Shown here piece by piece: positions 34,598-46,570 of a stretch of 64,000 nt of DNA. The notes under the pieces are model-generated. The model saw nothing but the letters and a program-made list of their open reading frames with translations, did not search any database and was not told the origin of the DNA. Location: the NCBI RefSeq assembly GCF_000471905.2, contig NW_006496667.1:1465700-1529699 (forward strand), read 5' to 3'. How positions within the stretch are numbered: position 1 is the stretch's first letter; each line of letters opens with the position of its first letter. Both the position numbers and the translations under genes were made by a program. Source of the stretch: Amborella trichopoda. Lineage: Eukaryota > Streptophyta > Magnoliopsida > Amborellales > Amborellaceae.

Positions 34598-35285
34598 TGT
34601 ATAGACATCACCATCTGTGATAGGCAGAGGGCACGAGAGAAGCCATCGGATGATAACAGGTATTGCCACACCCTTCGCGGGCGAAGATGGGCTTCGTCGT
34701 CTGTGACAGAGTGATACCCCTATGGGCGGTAATAGGCATCGCCATCTGTGCTGCACACGGAGAGGCAGAGACGAATGAAGAGGAAGAGAAGGCAACTCGA
34801 ACATGGCGCTGCCATCGCCATGCACGACTTGTGAAGCCACATGAAGGGGAAAGAGGGAAAGAGCCATGCACGACATTGCCACTGCTATGCATGACCTCTT
34901 AGAGAAGCTCAGACGAAGAAGAAGAAGAAGAAAGAAAAGAAGAGAGAGAAGAAGAAAGGGAAGCAGAAACGAAATGAAAAGAGAGAAAGATTAACCTTGA
35001 GCCTAGGGGTACCCATCCAAAAGTTTCTCTCTCCTTTCTCTCTCTCTCCAAACGTGAACCAACAAAGAAAAGAAAGAAAAATCTTATTAAGCAAAGTTCT
35101 CCTTAGCGAATAAATGACTGGTCTGCGTACAATGGTAGTATGTAGTATATATAGAGTTGTGCCCAACCATGAATGGATTGATCAAAATTAAGATTTAACT
35201 GAATTAAGACAAATAGGAAAATAGGGTGAAAAATGATAGATTTGCCCCTTCTTAACAATTTACAGAATTTCAAAACAGTCCCTGT
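34598..35285 (-). mobile_element. LTR L3 remnant, probable 5' LTR of G3
   Basis: Contains the hairpin (CATGGCG / CGCCATG arms at 34,802-34,808 and 34,816-34,822), a GA tract (34,910-34,990), a TATA box and the first bases of U3. It aligns with L2 26,050-26,760. U3 is lost at 35,285, where unrelated sequence starts. Confidence 0.65.
35146..35153 (-). promoter_or_regulatory. TATA box of LTR L3
   Basis: TATATATA, minus-strand context CTCTATATATACTAC, equivalent to 26,603-26,610. Confidence 0.55.
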
Positions 35286-35640
35286 TGGCAGAACACCACC
35301 GAAAAACCGTGAAAGCTAACGGAAGTTCACCGACACTCCCCAGTCGTAACTTCCACCCCCTTCTCCTTCTTCTCCGAAACTCTTGAAATCACTACAAAAT
35401 CTTTGTAGGCCCCGATAGAACTCCCTGCTTCACAATTCTAGCAAATAGCAAACGTCACTGATAGCACCCTGCGTTCACGTCGGAGTCTCACAGGAAATCT
35501 CTATGCCTTTGTCACACTCCCCACAACCCTCGCTTGTAAGTTCTGCATTCTTGCAGAAATTTTCTCTGAGAGCTCTCTCTCTCTCACGCTGCTAAGAATG
35601 CCTTAGCCATTTTACCTTCGATAAAATGGTAAAAATGGGG
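35284..35640. other. Unassigned sequence between L3 and L4
   Basis: About 350 bases with no recognised coding potential and no copy elsewhere in the window. It starts TGTTGGCAGAAC, which resembles an LTR terminus, and holds CT-rich runs near the end. It could be a fragment of another retrotransposon. Confidence 0.35.
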
Positions 35641-35669
35641 TTTACCCCTTTACCATTCAAGTCAACCGT

Positions 35670-35782
35670 CATGTGTGTTGCGCTCCCCATGCCAACGCCC
35701 CGCATGTGTTAGCACCTGGTTACCATTTTGTGTGTTGCGCTCCCCATGCTAACTCCACACATGTGCTAACACCTGGTTACTT
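35670..35782. repeat. 57 bp direct duplication in L4
   Basis: Two adjacent copies containing GTGTGTTGCGCTCCCCATGC and GTGCTAACACCTGGTTAC (or GTGTTAGC...), at about 35,670-35,727 and 35,728-35,782. Confidence 0.75.
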
Positions 35783-36229
35783 CCATATGTGGCCTACTAC
35801 TATCCCTACTGGAGTTGCACCCACGCCGTGACCTATCATCCGCAATGGGGTCAGGAGCAATCCACTGTCCCCTATCCCAAGTCTGCGTCACACTCATGTT
35901 GCAGCCCATTATCCCCAATGGTGTTAGGGTCATTATTACCTCTTCAATCCCTAGTGAGTCTGTTTCCTACCAAGTCCTTATTCCTTTGCTATCTTATCCC
36001 TAAGGAGTCGGATTACCTTCCATAAGCCTATTCTCCATGGAGTCTCATTTTTCACCCGTAAGGAGTCATACTTGTCCCCTAATTCCCAGTGAAGTCCCCT
36101 TCCGTTTAGCCTCTCCATCTAAGCCCTCTGCTTGTGTATTTCCTTAATCATTCATTCCTCAGGGAATTGGATTGTTCTATTCCCCATGGAGCTATGCCTA
36201 CATGGTAACCCACATCATGGTCTAGGTGC

Positions 36230-36600
36230 ACGATCCCAAACTGCATGGTTCAATTTATACAACCTTAAACTATATCAAAGGTCTAGTTACATGACCTTAA
36301 ACTACATTGTCCAGCTGTATGACCTTAAACCATAGTGCATGCTCTGGCTGCATGACGTTAAAAGGCTTAGCATCACGGTTCGAACTATATGACCTTAAAC
36401 TGTACCGAAGGTCTAGTTGTACAACCTTAAAACTGTATGGTCTTAAACTGTACCGAAAGTCTAGTTGTACAACCTTAAAACTGTATGGTCCATGCTGCAT
36501 GACTTTATACTGCATAGCCATGGTCCAAGATATATGATCGTAAACTATAGTGCACATTCTGGCCGCATGACGTTAAATGCTTTGCGTAGGTCGTAGAGGC
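36230..36600. repeat. CATGACCTTAAACTG-type repeats in L4 U3
   Basis: Reverse-complement family of the L2 repeats. One segment, ACTGTA(C/T)...GTCTAGTTGTACAACCTTAAA, is duplicated almost exactly near 36,395-36,440 and 36,445-36,490. More copies lie at 36,950-37,060. Confidence 0.7.
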
Positions 36601-39229
36601 ATGACCTTAAACGTGCCCCCACACATGCGCACATGCCCTTTACCTACGTCTTCACGCATGTCTTCCCTAATAGACCCGATCATGTGCACGAACCATCTTC
36701 ATCAAACCCCCATTAAATCCATCTTTCTTCATTACCATCAACATTCCCCAGTGAGTTTCACCCACACTCAAAAAATGGCGAGCCATCCTGCCATCCATAC
36801 TCACCGTCAACTAGTGGGTTACCACTATCCACCTTCCATACCAACACCATCCATCTTTCACAAGTAGCCTCGTGTCATCCCCCAAAGTGAGTCAAACCAC
36901 CACCATACTCACCCCGTGGCCTCCAGAGACTACCATCCATCTCCATGACGGTCCAATTGTATGACCTTAAAACTATAGCGCACATCCTGATCGCATGACA
37001 TTAAAAGGCTTCGCATAGGCCCCGAAGGCATGACCCTAAACACGCCTTCACAAAACAAAAAAATAATGAATAATGGGCATGGTGCACACCTAGTCAAGGG
37101 AACGCAATGAGTAAAAATGACAGACGGGCATGGTCGCAAAACCATGAGTAAGAGAGTTTTGTGAAAATAAAAGCTCAGGCACGGTGAAAACCCGAAAGGG
37201 AACCGTGAGTAAAAATGGAAGAAAAGGGTGGATGTGGCCGAAAGGTCATGAGTAAAAGAGCCCCGAATACAAGGAGGTTGGTGAAAATCGTCCCTACAAC
37301 TTCACTTCCCAAGTTCAAGGGAAAACCCACAAAGGGCACATGGATCAATGAGCAGGTTCATGCCGCACACGCCTCCTAGGTGGCTTCAGCTTGCATTCCA
37401 AAGAAAAATCACTGGTGTCAGGATCTCTTAATATCAGGACCCTAAAATAGGAGCTTCAAGAAGAATCTGACCGTTTGAGTCCGTTCATGAAAGGATCCGG
37501 AAGTCAGAAGAATCACCAAGGCAGCAAGTCAGGTCCCACGCTAAAGGACCATTGTTTGAACACATTTTTTAGCATCTTAGTCCCTGATGCGAAATAAAAA
37601 GAGAAGCAGGTCAATAAGCCTAAATTACAGTGGAATTCTTGATAATCTCATAATTGTCCCAAAAGAATTCATAATGCTCTTAAGCACTTCAAAAGGCAAC
37701 CTGCCATGTTTCGTTGCAATCCGACATGTCTAAGGCAGTGCAAACAAAGAAAATATTTCGAAAAACTCAGTCTCTAGCACCTTGAAATGGACCCTGTAAC
37801 TAGAGCTCTATTTTCGGTGCATCAAATTGCTATTGGACAATTTTCATTGGATCCAGCATGATCGAAAACCCCTATGGGTCAAGTTTCTGCTTAATCGGGC
37901 ACTCTAGGATAAAGTTATGGGTAAAAGACCAAAAAGGGGTAGGCCGCACACAATTCACGTGCACTCTCCCTACACCAAATCACCATTAAAGGTGGTTGTT
38001 TTTACAGTCTCGGGCAGTGACTTTCTGAGCCATATCTCACTCATTCCAAGTCGAATCATGCCCAAATTTTGTGAGCGTGTTCGTCTCGTCAGGATAAGCA
38101 TTTTGATAGGTGGAACGCCCCCTGATGAGTCCCGAACAAGGATTAAATCTATAGAGAATTTGTCCATCCGTGAAGAGAGTTGCAGAAAAATCACCAGCGA
38201 CATGCCTCGCTCGGCGGTCAAATCACGGCGCTCACGCAACAGATTTACGTGAGACCAGTTCCATAGTATGCGTAAGGTCTAGGGCTATCTCTGGTCCAAA
38301 CTCCGCACATGACGAATGGTCTAATTTTTCACACGAACCCAATAAAATTATAGCAAATTTTGACGTCGAAATTCCAAATTCGGGTAAAAACTCCAAAGTT
38401 GTGAAATGTTCGTTTGGGCACGAAATCGATCTGCGTTTATTGCCACGCGATCGTGACAGCATGGTTAGTGTGATCTCATGAATAAATCATAGGAAGACAT
38501 CAAGAAACGAGCACACTATCAATCCGAAGTTTTCAAGATTCATCCAAATTTCAAGTCAGATGATCGTGGCTTAAAAACACCATCCATGGCTCGAAGTTGG
38601 TATCAAATCGATCGCCATGCCGAGCCCTACAAGAAAACAATCATCTTTCAGAAAAACAGTCACCAGAGCAACCCTAGATCATCCATGAAAGATCACGCAT
38701 GTTCTAGGGCTGCAGTGGGGACTGTTTTGGAATTCCATGAATTGTTAGGTAGGGGCAAAGCAGTCATTTTGCACCCATGTTTATAATTTATTTTAATTCA
38801 ATTAAATTGTAATTATCATCAATTGACATAGTTTTTGGTCATCCACACAAGTTTTGGCCCAATTCTATTAATACATGCTTAACCTAATTGTAAAGTGCTG
38901 GCCAAATTTCCCCACAGACTTTTCAATTGAGTTCGTGGGTGCATCTTGGAGAGAGAGAGAGAGAGGAGAGAGAAGAAAGGGCTAGTACCCTTTGGTAAGG
39001 TAATTTTTTCTCTCCTCCTCTCATCTCTATCTCTTTGTCTCTCCGCCTCTTGTCTCTATCTTCCTCTCTTTTTTTCTTCCTTCTCTCTCTTGCTGCCTCT
39101 CTTTTTTCTTTCTTCTTCTTTTCTCACCTTTTCTCTCTTCTTCTCTGTGAACACGCACGGCTGTTGTAGAGCCATGCATGTCATCTTCTTCCTTCTCTTT
39201 TTCTAACTCACATGACGATGGCAGTGCTG

Positions 39230-39860
39230 TGTGTGTCTCATTCTCTCTCTTTCTTCTTCTACTCGATATTTATCTCTATTCCTCTCGGACTGAATGTGCA
39301 TGGCGATGGTAGCGCCATGCCCGAACCCCTCTCTCTCTATTTTCTCTATCTCACACACACGACGATGGCAATGCCGTCTGCGTTCTCTTCTCTCTCTTTT
39401 TCTCTATCTCACACACACGGCGATGGTAATGTCATGTGCATTTTCTTCTCTATCTTTTTCTCTATCTCACACACACGGCAATGGTAACACCATGTGCATT
39501 TTCTTCTCTCTCTTTTTCTCTATCTCACACACATGGCAATGGAAATGCCATGTGCATTTTCTTCTCTCTTTTTCTCTATCTCACACACATGGTGATCGCA
39601 ATGTTGTGTGCATTTTCTTCTCTCTCTTTTTCTCTATCTCACACACACAGTGATGACAACGCCGTGTACATTTTCTTCTCTCTCTTTTTCTCTATCTCAC
39701 ACACACGGCGATGGAAATGCAGTGTGCATTTTCTTTTCTCTCTTCTTCTTTATCTCACACACAAGGTGATGGCAATGACGTGTGCCTTTTCTTCTCTCTT
39801 CTTCTCTATCTCACACCCGTGATGATGGTAATGACATGTGTGTTTTCTTCTCTCTCTAAT
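39230..39860. repeat. Hairpin minisatellite in LTR L4, about 58-60 bp period
   Basis: About ten copies of CTCTATCTCACACACACGGC, then GATGGTAATG and a partly complementary arm, then GTGCATTTTCTTCT. Best stems: GCATGGCG / CGCCATGC near 39,298-39,321 and CACATGGCA / TGCCATGTG at 39,530-39,538 and 39,546-39,554. It lies downstream of the promoter position, as in L1-L3. Confidence 0.8.
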
Positions 39861-40298
39861 TTTTCTGCATCTTCTCCTTTCTTTATTCTCTCTCTGCTCT
39901 GTCTTTCTCTCTGTTTCTCTCTTTTCTCCTTTGAATATGCACGCCCTGTGTACATTCACGCAAAGACAAGGTGGGGTCACACGACCCACTTGTGTTGTAA
40001 AATTAACCACGTGTGTGTGATTGCAGAAACAGGAGAATACAGACCAAGGGAGACGATTCCGAACCAGTTGTAGAACTAGGGACTTTCTTCGTGATCTAAG
40101 AGGGCGCCTACGCGAGCTAACTCGAGTAAGTCCTGAACCCACCTTAAATGCCTCTCTCATCGATTGGTATACCTGCCCTCGCTCCTGAGCAAGGTTCCTG
40201 AGAGAGCGATCTCAAAGTCTCGGGTTCCCCTGAAACCCAAGACACGTGCCGCCAGATCATCTGGATCCGGAGGACGAGATCAAGGCACCTAACCAGCT

Positions 40299-40316
40299 TG
40301 GCAACTCCATTGAGAA
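40299..40316 (+). promoter_or_regulatory. Candidate primer binding site of G2
   Basis: TGGCAACTCCATTGAGAA, in the same flanks (CACCTAACCAGCT before, CTTACTACCCCTT after) as the G1 site but with substitutions. Confidence 0.45.
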
Positions 40317-41037
40317 CTTACTACCCCTTCGTTCGATAGTCTTTCTTTGGCTAGTTTTTCCTTTGTTTTTCTGTTTGCACACACCACATATGGCTTCTGG
40401 GTTCTCTAACCTATTTATCCTAATTGGGGATTTTTTGATCCCCACATTCACGAACTTCTCCCAGGCACAAGTTCCTCGAACTTCTTTCCCAACCTTCCTT
40501 TTGAGCAAAGACCCAGTGTCTAGCTCCCAGATCTTAACCTGGATAGACGTGAGGAGGGGCTTAAAGGTCCCTAACTCCCCATCTCTTCGTCCTAGTGGAA
40601 CTTCCACCAAGGCACCCTGTATTGGTAGCACGTCTGCTGCCACTCACAGCATGAACCCAGTCATCGACAAGTCACTTGTCGGTCATAATGCCAGGGTACG
40701 CTGGCAGGCTGCCCGATCCCTTTCTGCAAAAGGCAAGGAAGTTGCCATTGCTTATGTCAGTCACCATAAGGCTTCCCCCCACATTCCTGCACCACCACGA
40801 GTCTCTATGTTTAGAGGCTCGACACATCAAGGAGGAGACCCTGCGACCCCCACCTCACGTACACACACTAAGGCTCATGGGTCATCCACTCGAGTCACAC
40901 CTCGAGGCAGCCCTTGTGCTACCTCAAGTAAGCATTCAGAATCAAGCCTCCTTGGGTCGAAACTTGTGCGCATGCATATGCCTCTCACTAGTAGGGGCAA
41001 CACCGTTGTTGCGCCAACCCAAGCACACGGGAGATGA
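40317..41037 (+). pseudogene. Leader / upstream ORF of G2
   Basis: The open frame is continuous from 40,246 to 41,037, but its first 70 bases are LTR end and PBS, so the true extent is unclear. The translation is Ser/His/Pro-rich (STKAPCIGSTSAATHS, RSLSAKGKEVAIAYVSHHKA, FRGSTHQGGDP) and matches the minus-strand frames at 18,051-18,815. No domain is recognised. It may be an additional ORF upstream of gag, as some Tat elements have. Confidence 0.45.
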
Positions 41038-41215
41038 CCCCTTCCTAGAAGGTTTTCCCTAAGAGTACCATCATCCAGCCTCATCAGGTCTGCTATGACC
41101 TGGAGCCCACAAAGGAGCTTAGGGCAAAGGACAGATGGTTGATGAAGTTCTTCAACTTCCAAGGCAATAGCCCAAGCTGGCCCCCATCCAAGGTCCACAT
41201 TCGCTACCCCATCTA

Positions 41216-42433
41216 ATGGATAGCGCCCTCTCATGCTCTAAGAAGGCAGGTCAACCTCAACCTCAGTCTCAGTTTTGGAGAGAGGTTTATCACAGTCTAA
41301 AGCTCAAGCAAGATAGAGGATTGCAGATTTTGATTAAGGAGCTGACCAGAAAAGCCGGTGCACCCTGCTCCAAGGTTCTCCTCCTTCAAAATCCCTTCTA
41401 CCCTCGTCGAATCACAGAGACTGAAGAAGTGCGAGAATCCTTCACCGTGGTCAGCGTCATAAAAGACGGCTTGACCACCCAGCAGCCATGGTCCCAAGAC
41501 CGTCAAGAGCCGGTTCTCACACGGTCCGCATATAAGACTCGAGTCCAGCCAGGGCATGCTAATCCCTTGCCGACCGATCTGCCACGTGCTACCCGTCAAG
41601 TTTGGAAGCCCTCAGATGTACCTAAGGCTGACTTCCTTAGAGAAACAGTTAGCATAATGATGGTAAACGAACCTGGAGACTCGCAGCAAGAGCGCATGAG
41701 TAAATTCGAAGACATGGTGCGTGCAATGATGAAGAAGATTGATCGCATAGATGCCGTGGGACACTCGACTAACCATGAGGTCAACTCCCATCACTCAGGC
41801 GATGCACCTCCAAGGTAGCCTCTTCCCCCGGTCTCACAGGATAATTTTGTCCCTCACCCCGTCTCACAAGTAGACATCGATGCTACTATGGTGACTCACG
41901 GCCTAAAGAGCAGACAAATCCCAAGAATACAAGGTGCAATGCTTTATCAAAAGTCGTACCCTTTATACATTGATCAGGTGTCATTTCCCTCAGACTACAA
42001 GAAAGGGAAGTTTCCCTTGTTCAATGGTACCACATCCCTGCACCAGCATATCGCCCACTTCCAAGAGGCATGTCGAGAGACAGCAACTGACGGGAGACTC
42101 CTACTCGGTGAGTTCGTTGTAACCCTTGATGACCCTTCTTTTCAGTGGTATGCTCGGCTTCCCCCAAACTCAATACATACTTGGGAGGAAATGGAGAAAT
42201 TGTTCTACCAACGCTTCTATGAGTTTGAGAGAGAGGTTCAAACCATCGAGCTTCTCACCTTGACCCAAGATCTAAATCAACCTGTAGATCAACTCATAGT
42301 AAGATGGAGAGATTTGATCACTCGACATCCCAATCCCATGCTTGAGAAGGAAGAAGTTCAGACCTGTGTGCGAAACCTACGATCTCACCCTCCGGATCCT
42401 TACCAGTACCGACTAGCTAAGCACGATGGTTAG
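41216..42433 (+). pseudogene. Tat-lineage gag of G2, one in-frame stop
   Basis: 406-codon frame interrupted only by TAG at 41,816-41,818. The N-terminal part has PSDVPKADFLRETVSIMM and a short helical segment (FEDMVRAMMKKIDRID). The C-terminal part has the Retrotrans_gag core: YIDQVSFPSDYKKGKFPLFN, HIAHFQEACRE, DDPSFQWYARLPPNSIHTWE, MEKLFYQRFYE and QPVDQLIVRWRDL. The best-preserved gag in the window. It is cut near 42,430-42,490, before any zinc-knuckle region, where LTR L5 begins. Confidence 0.8.
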
Positions 42434-42492
42434 TCTGTCGTGGCATTAAAGCAGGCCAAGCAATCTTGGCACAACAACATTACAGCTAGATT

Positions 42493-44570
42493 ACCATGAG
42501 AGGCTAACCTCAATCCCTCTTAGTCGAAAGAAAGAATAGCAGAATGATTGTTATGAGGAAAGAATAAGAAAAGAAATAAGAGAAGAAGGGAACAAAAGGA
42601 AGGAGGTAGGAGAAAGGAAGAGTATGAAAGGCGAGAGAATAAAAGAGAGAGATTGAAGGAAGCTGCAGTTGATGCTAGGCATTACCGACTGTGTTAGAAG
42701 GAATTGAGAGAAAATGCAGTCGGTGCTAGGCTTCACTGATTGTTTATACAGAGGAGAAGAGAGAGAAGACCCAATAGGTGCTGGGCTTCACTAATTGTGC
42801 CAGAAGAAGAGAGAGAAAACATAGTTGGCGCTAGGCTTCACCGACTGTGTCAAAAGAAAAGCGAGATCTCTGCCTTAAACATGTCTGATCGAGATGAAAC
42901 TTGGTTGGTGGTCTTTTGAAGTGCTGATGAAGATCTTGACCAATTCTGAGACCATTCTAAGACTGTCAGAAATTTCCATTGTTTTGTAGGCTTTATTGAC
43001 CTGCTTCCTATTAGGGATCAAGGTGCTGAAAAACACATTCAAACAGCTTGCCCCGTTGATTATTGTGCTTCAAGAGAAGCGAGAAGGACAATCATTCAGA
43101 AAAATTCCTTTGACTTTTACTTTTTTTTCTTCCTAGCCACATGAACATGTGAACGCCGAGGAGATTTACGTAACGATATAACTAGGATGCTCAGACATAA
43201 GGATGCATTGTTTGCGGGTCCATCCATGGAGACTTTAGGGGAGAAGAGACTTTTTTTAGGGATCTTGTCGAAGTCCTCACCCTCGTTAGAACTGTTTGTG
43301 ATTTTGAAGCGCAAGATTTTGTGTGGACCTCGTCAGTCAGAATCTGGCCCATCTGGTAATTGAGTGCCATGTCGAAGGGCATTGTTCCCATTTGGTTTGG
43401 GTTTTGTGTATATCCTCTAGTGTTGAGCCATGTTTCGAGGATTACATGAATAGTATCCTGAAAGGCCTTTCGTCGGCACCATCTGCTTCGCGTATCAGTC
43501 ATTCTTTGGTGAGTATGGTACCTCAGTTTATCGAGATAACCACTTTGGGTATAACTGCCCCTACCCACTGCTTTGCAACTACGACAATCATCTAATTTGC
43601 TGCACCAAAGTTATGACTGACCAGTTATTCCTTGACGAGTAGGGTACCTCAGTTTATCGAGATAATCACTTTGGGTACAACCACCCCTACCCACTGCTTT
43701 GCAGCTAGGACAATCATTTGATTTGTCGCTCCAAAGTCATGGTTGACTTAGCTCCCTTAGGGCATCTCTGGCATCTAGAAAGTGTGTTCATAACCTCGCG
43801 AGAATGATGCTCTTTATCATGAGACTTATCTTGCCGTCTTGGCAAGTATTCTTTCTTTCGAGTCCTTTTGCAACTGGACTTAGGCTATCGGGATCTTTTT
43901 CTTAGAGCTTGTATTTTTGGAGTCCTGGCATGGTGACATCAGGGATTTTCTTCTTTTCAGTGAGGGTTGAAGCCGCCTATTGAGATCAGTGCTGCATCAA
44001 CCTGTTTATTGGTCCAAGCATCCTTTATGGATTTTTGCTTGAGCTTGGGAAGCAGTGCTATGGAGACAATTTTCACCAACTTCTTTTTATTTTGGGGCTC
44101 TTTTACCCATTACCTTTTGGCCATGTCCACCCTTTTCATTTATTTTTACTCACGATTCCCTTTCGGGTTTTCACCATACCTGATTTTTACTCATGGTTTT
44201 GTGACCATGCCCATCTGTCATTTTTACTCATAGCGTTTCCTTATTAAGTTATACATCATGCCCGTTATTTCAACATTTTTTTTGTGAAGGCGTGTTTAAG
44301 GTCATTCCTTCGAGACCTTTGCAAAAAAGTTTAAAGTCATGCAGTCGGGACATACACTATGGTTCAGGTCATACAGCAATACCATGGTTATGCAGTTTAA
44401 AGTCATACAACTACGACCATGCAGTTTAAGGTCGTGCAACTAGACCTCCACTACAGTTTAAGGTCGTATAGTTTGGACCATAATGGAGATGAATGGCGGT
44501 CTGTGGAGGCCATGGAGTGAGTATGGTGGTGGTTTGACTCATTTAGGGAAAGGGCATTAGGCTACCTTTG
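42493..44570 (-). mobile_element. LTR piece L5 with internal deletion
   Basis: 42,493-42,858 matches L1 19,580-19,965 (including four hairpin units). At about 42,860 it jumps to sequence equivalent to 22,080 of L1, losing about 2.1 kb with the promoter. It continues through U3, including direct near-copies of a 110-base segment at 43,505-43,615 and 43,625-43,735, and CATGCAG repeats (44,310-44,490). It ends at 44,572, where pararetrovirus B starts. No genes. Confidence 0.65.
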
Positions 44571-44572
44571 AA

Positions 44573-45285
44573 AGATTTCTAAGACATAATATTTTTCAAG
44601 GAAGAGTCATCCCTATTGACAGGGCAATTGAATTTGCATCGAAATTCCTAATTGTGATTTTAAGCAAAACTAAATTACAAAGATTTCTTGGTTGCCTAAA
44701 TTATATTTCAGATTTTTATACAGATTTAGCACTCAATGCAATACCCCTATTTCAAAGATTGAAGAAGAATCCTCCAAGATGGACAGATGAACATATCAAT
44801 GTTGTAAAACATATCAAAATAAAAGCTAAAGAATTACCATGCCTGGCCCGATCTTGTTCTACAGCATTCAAAATAATTGAAACAGATGCTTCAGAACAAG
44901 GGTTTGGTGCTATACTAAAACAAAAGGTAAATAATCAAGAGCACTTAGTCCGATTTACTTCTAAAACCTGGAATCCTGCTCTACAAAATTACTCAACAGT
45001 AAAAAAGGAGATATTACTAAATTCCAAAGTGATCTACTTAATCAATCATTCCTTCTAAGGACAGATTGTAAAACAGCCAAAGACATCCTCCAGAAAGACG
45101 GAAAAAATCTATTGTCCAAGAAAATCTTTGCACGATGGCAAGGTATGCTTTCTGCTTTTGAATTTACTATTGAACATATTAATAGTCAAAACAATTATTT
45201 GCTTGACTTCTTGACTCGAGAATTTCTGCAGGGAGGACAAAAGAGGCAAGCAACACCAAAGACAGACAATGGAAATAGTTCCTAG
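44573..45285 (+). pseudogene. RT C-terminus and RNase H of pararetrovirus B (first, partial unit)
   Basis: Starts abruptly inside RT (RFL-RHNIFQGRVIPIDRAIEF-type sequence). It then has KLQRFLGCLNYISDFYTDLAL, RNase H ETDASEQGFGAIL, FTSKTWNP, TDCKTAKDIL and DFLTREFLQGG. About 20 bases are deleted near 45,018 (between KKEIL and the KFQSDL equivalent), shifting the frame. The block is homologous to 52,292-52,783 of the same locus, so it is the left end of a terminally redundant copy. Confidence 0.82.
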
Positions 45286-46391
45286 CCCAGGCTCATCCCT
45301 GGCATCTCCATCAACACCAAAATCCTTAATAAGAAAACAAATACAAGATATTGACATATCCCCCTCTCAAAATCCAATAAACTCTTAGTGCAAAATCAAT
45401 ATACTTAGAAACAACATATATTCCATTGTTGGTCATTGAAAATGAGCATCAGTCCAAACATCCTACTAAAATAGCCGCCTTATATCTCAGGCAACATATG
45501 CATCCAAATAATGGAGATAGATGCAGGGAATGATACGAATGTATCTTAATAGAAATAGAATCAGTCTTTATAGTGCATCATTCCAGAAACAATGATAGTG
45601 AAATAGCATACTCCAAATTTTAGATGAAAAAGATTATCACCTACAAAGAATGGGGGCTGGATCCCTTAAAACCAAGGGTTATCAAAGCAAGAGGATTTAA
45701 AATCAAATTCTACCATTATTATGAGTATATGAAGGCTTGGGATGAAGTCTTCACGTACCAAAAAACAAAAAATTCTCAGAGTTGGTACATTCAGTTTAAA
45801 ATAACTGAGCCAAATGATTTTCCAAACTGGTTTAAAAACTGGTTCTTCATATGGGGATCCACATACCAGATACTTCCAACATAACTCCAAATTTTTCAGA
45901 AAAAATTCTCTGATTTCAATAAGAAAAGTTTAAAAAGAAACTTTCACATATATTTTATGGCCCTATATCAAGTCCTTAATATTTTAAAATGGGATTACCA
46001 AATCTCATCAGATGACATGGACAGATATGATTATATCCCCGAATTACACAGACAAATCTCCATTAAATGGTGGGATAGCTACAAAAACAACTCCCTAAAT
46101 CCCAACAAAATCAAAATGAAATTCATATCATCTCCACCACCTCAAAAAATGGACATTTCATAATAAGTGGCACTTCTGCAACAACAAAACCCAAAAATGA
46201 CTAAAGAAGAGCTTAAACATAAACTATGGCAAGCTCTCGAAGTAAATGATGAAACCATGTCCACTTTCACCCAAAGTGATGAACTTGAAGATTTTACCCC
46301 AATGAATGGTGATGATTGTGTTGGCATTCAATTCCTTCAGCATGAAGAAATGAGGGGGGAGGGACAAACTGTAGCAGATCACCATCACTGA
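45215..46391 (+). pseudogene. ORF2 of pararetrovirus B, decayed
   Basis: Opens in the +1 frame directly after an in-frame TGA at the same RNase H codons as in lineage A (ENFCRED versus VNFCRGD), with the first ATG at 45,269. The RNase H stop is at 45,283. Despite stops (near 45,389 and others) and frame changes, homology to A ORF2 is clear: REWYECILIEIES, YKEWGLDPL, YEYMKAWDEVFTYQ, WYIQFKI, FPNWFKNWFFIWGS, QILP, FHIYFMALYQ, ILKWDYQIS, SIKWWDSY. The C-terminus is longer and more acidic than in A. Conservation across two clearly diverged lineages shows ORF2 was under selection in the viruses. Confidence 0.8.
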
Positions 46392-46520
46392 CAACCGACA
46401 AACTGTAGCGGGTCACCATCACCGACAGCCTGTAGCAGGCCACCATCCCCAACTACCAGGTCGCTATCATTCTTAATGTGCGGACTCCAAAACATTTAAA
46501 GTCTGTCTATTCTAAAAGTC

Positions 46521-46528
46521 TATAAAAG
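46521..46528 (+). promoter_or_regulatory. TATA box, lineage B
   Basis: TATAAAAG in GTCTATAAAAGGGGG, 50 bases before the minisatellite. The inverted copy keeps it at 53,835-53,842. Confidence 0.7.
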
Positions 46529-46570
46529 GGGGAAGAAGGGAAGGCATCAAGCATCCTGGAGTTTCTTAGC

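Larger units (their letters stand above)
35641..40298 (+). mobile_element. LTR L4 of Tat element G2
   Basis: Plus-oriented counterpart of L1/L2: U3 with inverted versions of the L2 repeats, conserved promoter-proximal DNA (37,560-38,900), a CT tract (39,000-39,150), hairpin minisatellite (39,230-39,860) and U5, ending before the candidate PBS at 40,299. The TATA position reads CTATTAATAC, so the box is degraded. Long frames at 39,212-40,073 are translations of the minisatellite and CT tract, not genes. Confidence 0.65.

Noticed and set aside
39212..40073. Overlapping 90-130 codon frames rich in Ser/Leu/His (CAFSSLSFSLSHTH...)
   Set aside because: They are three-frame translations of a roughly 60 bp minisatellite and CT-rich LTR DNA; every frame is open because the unit lacks stops.
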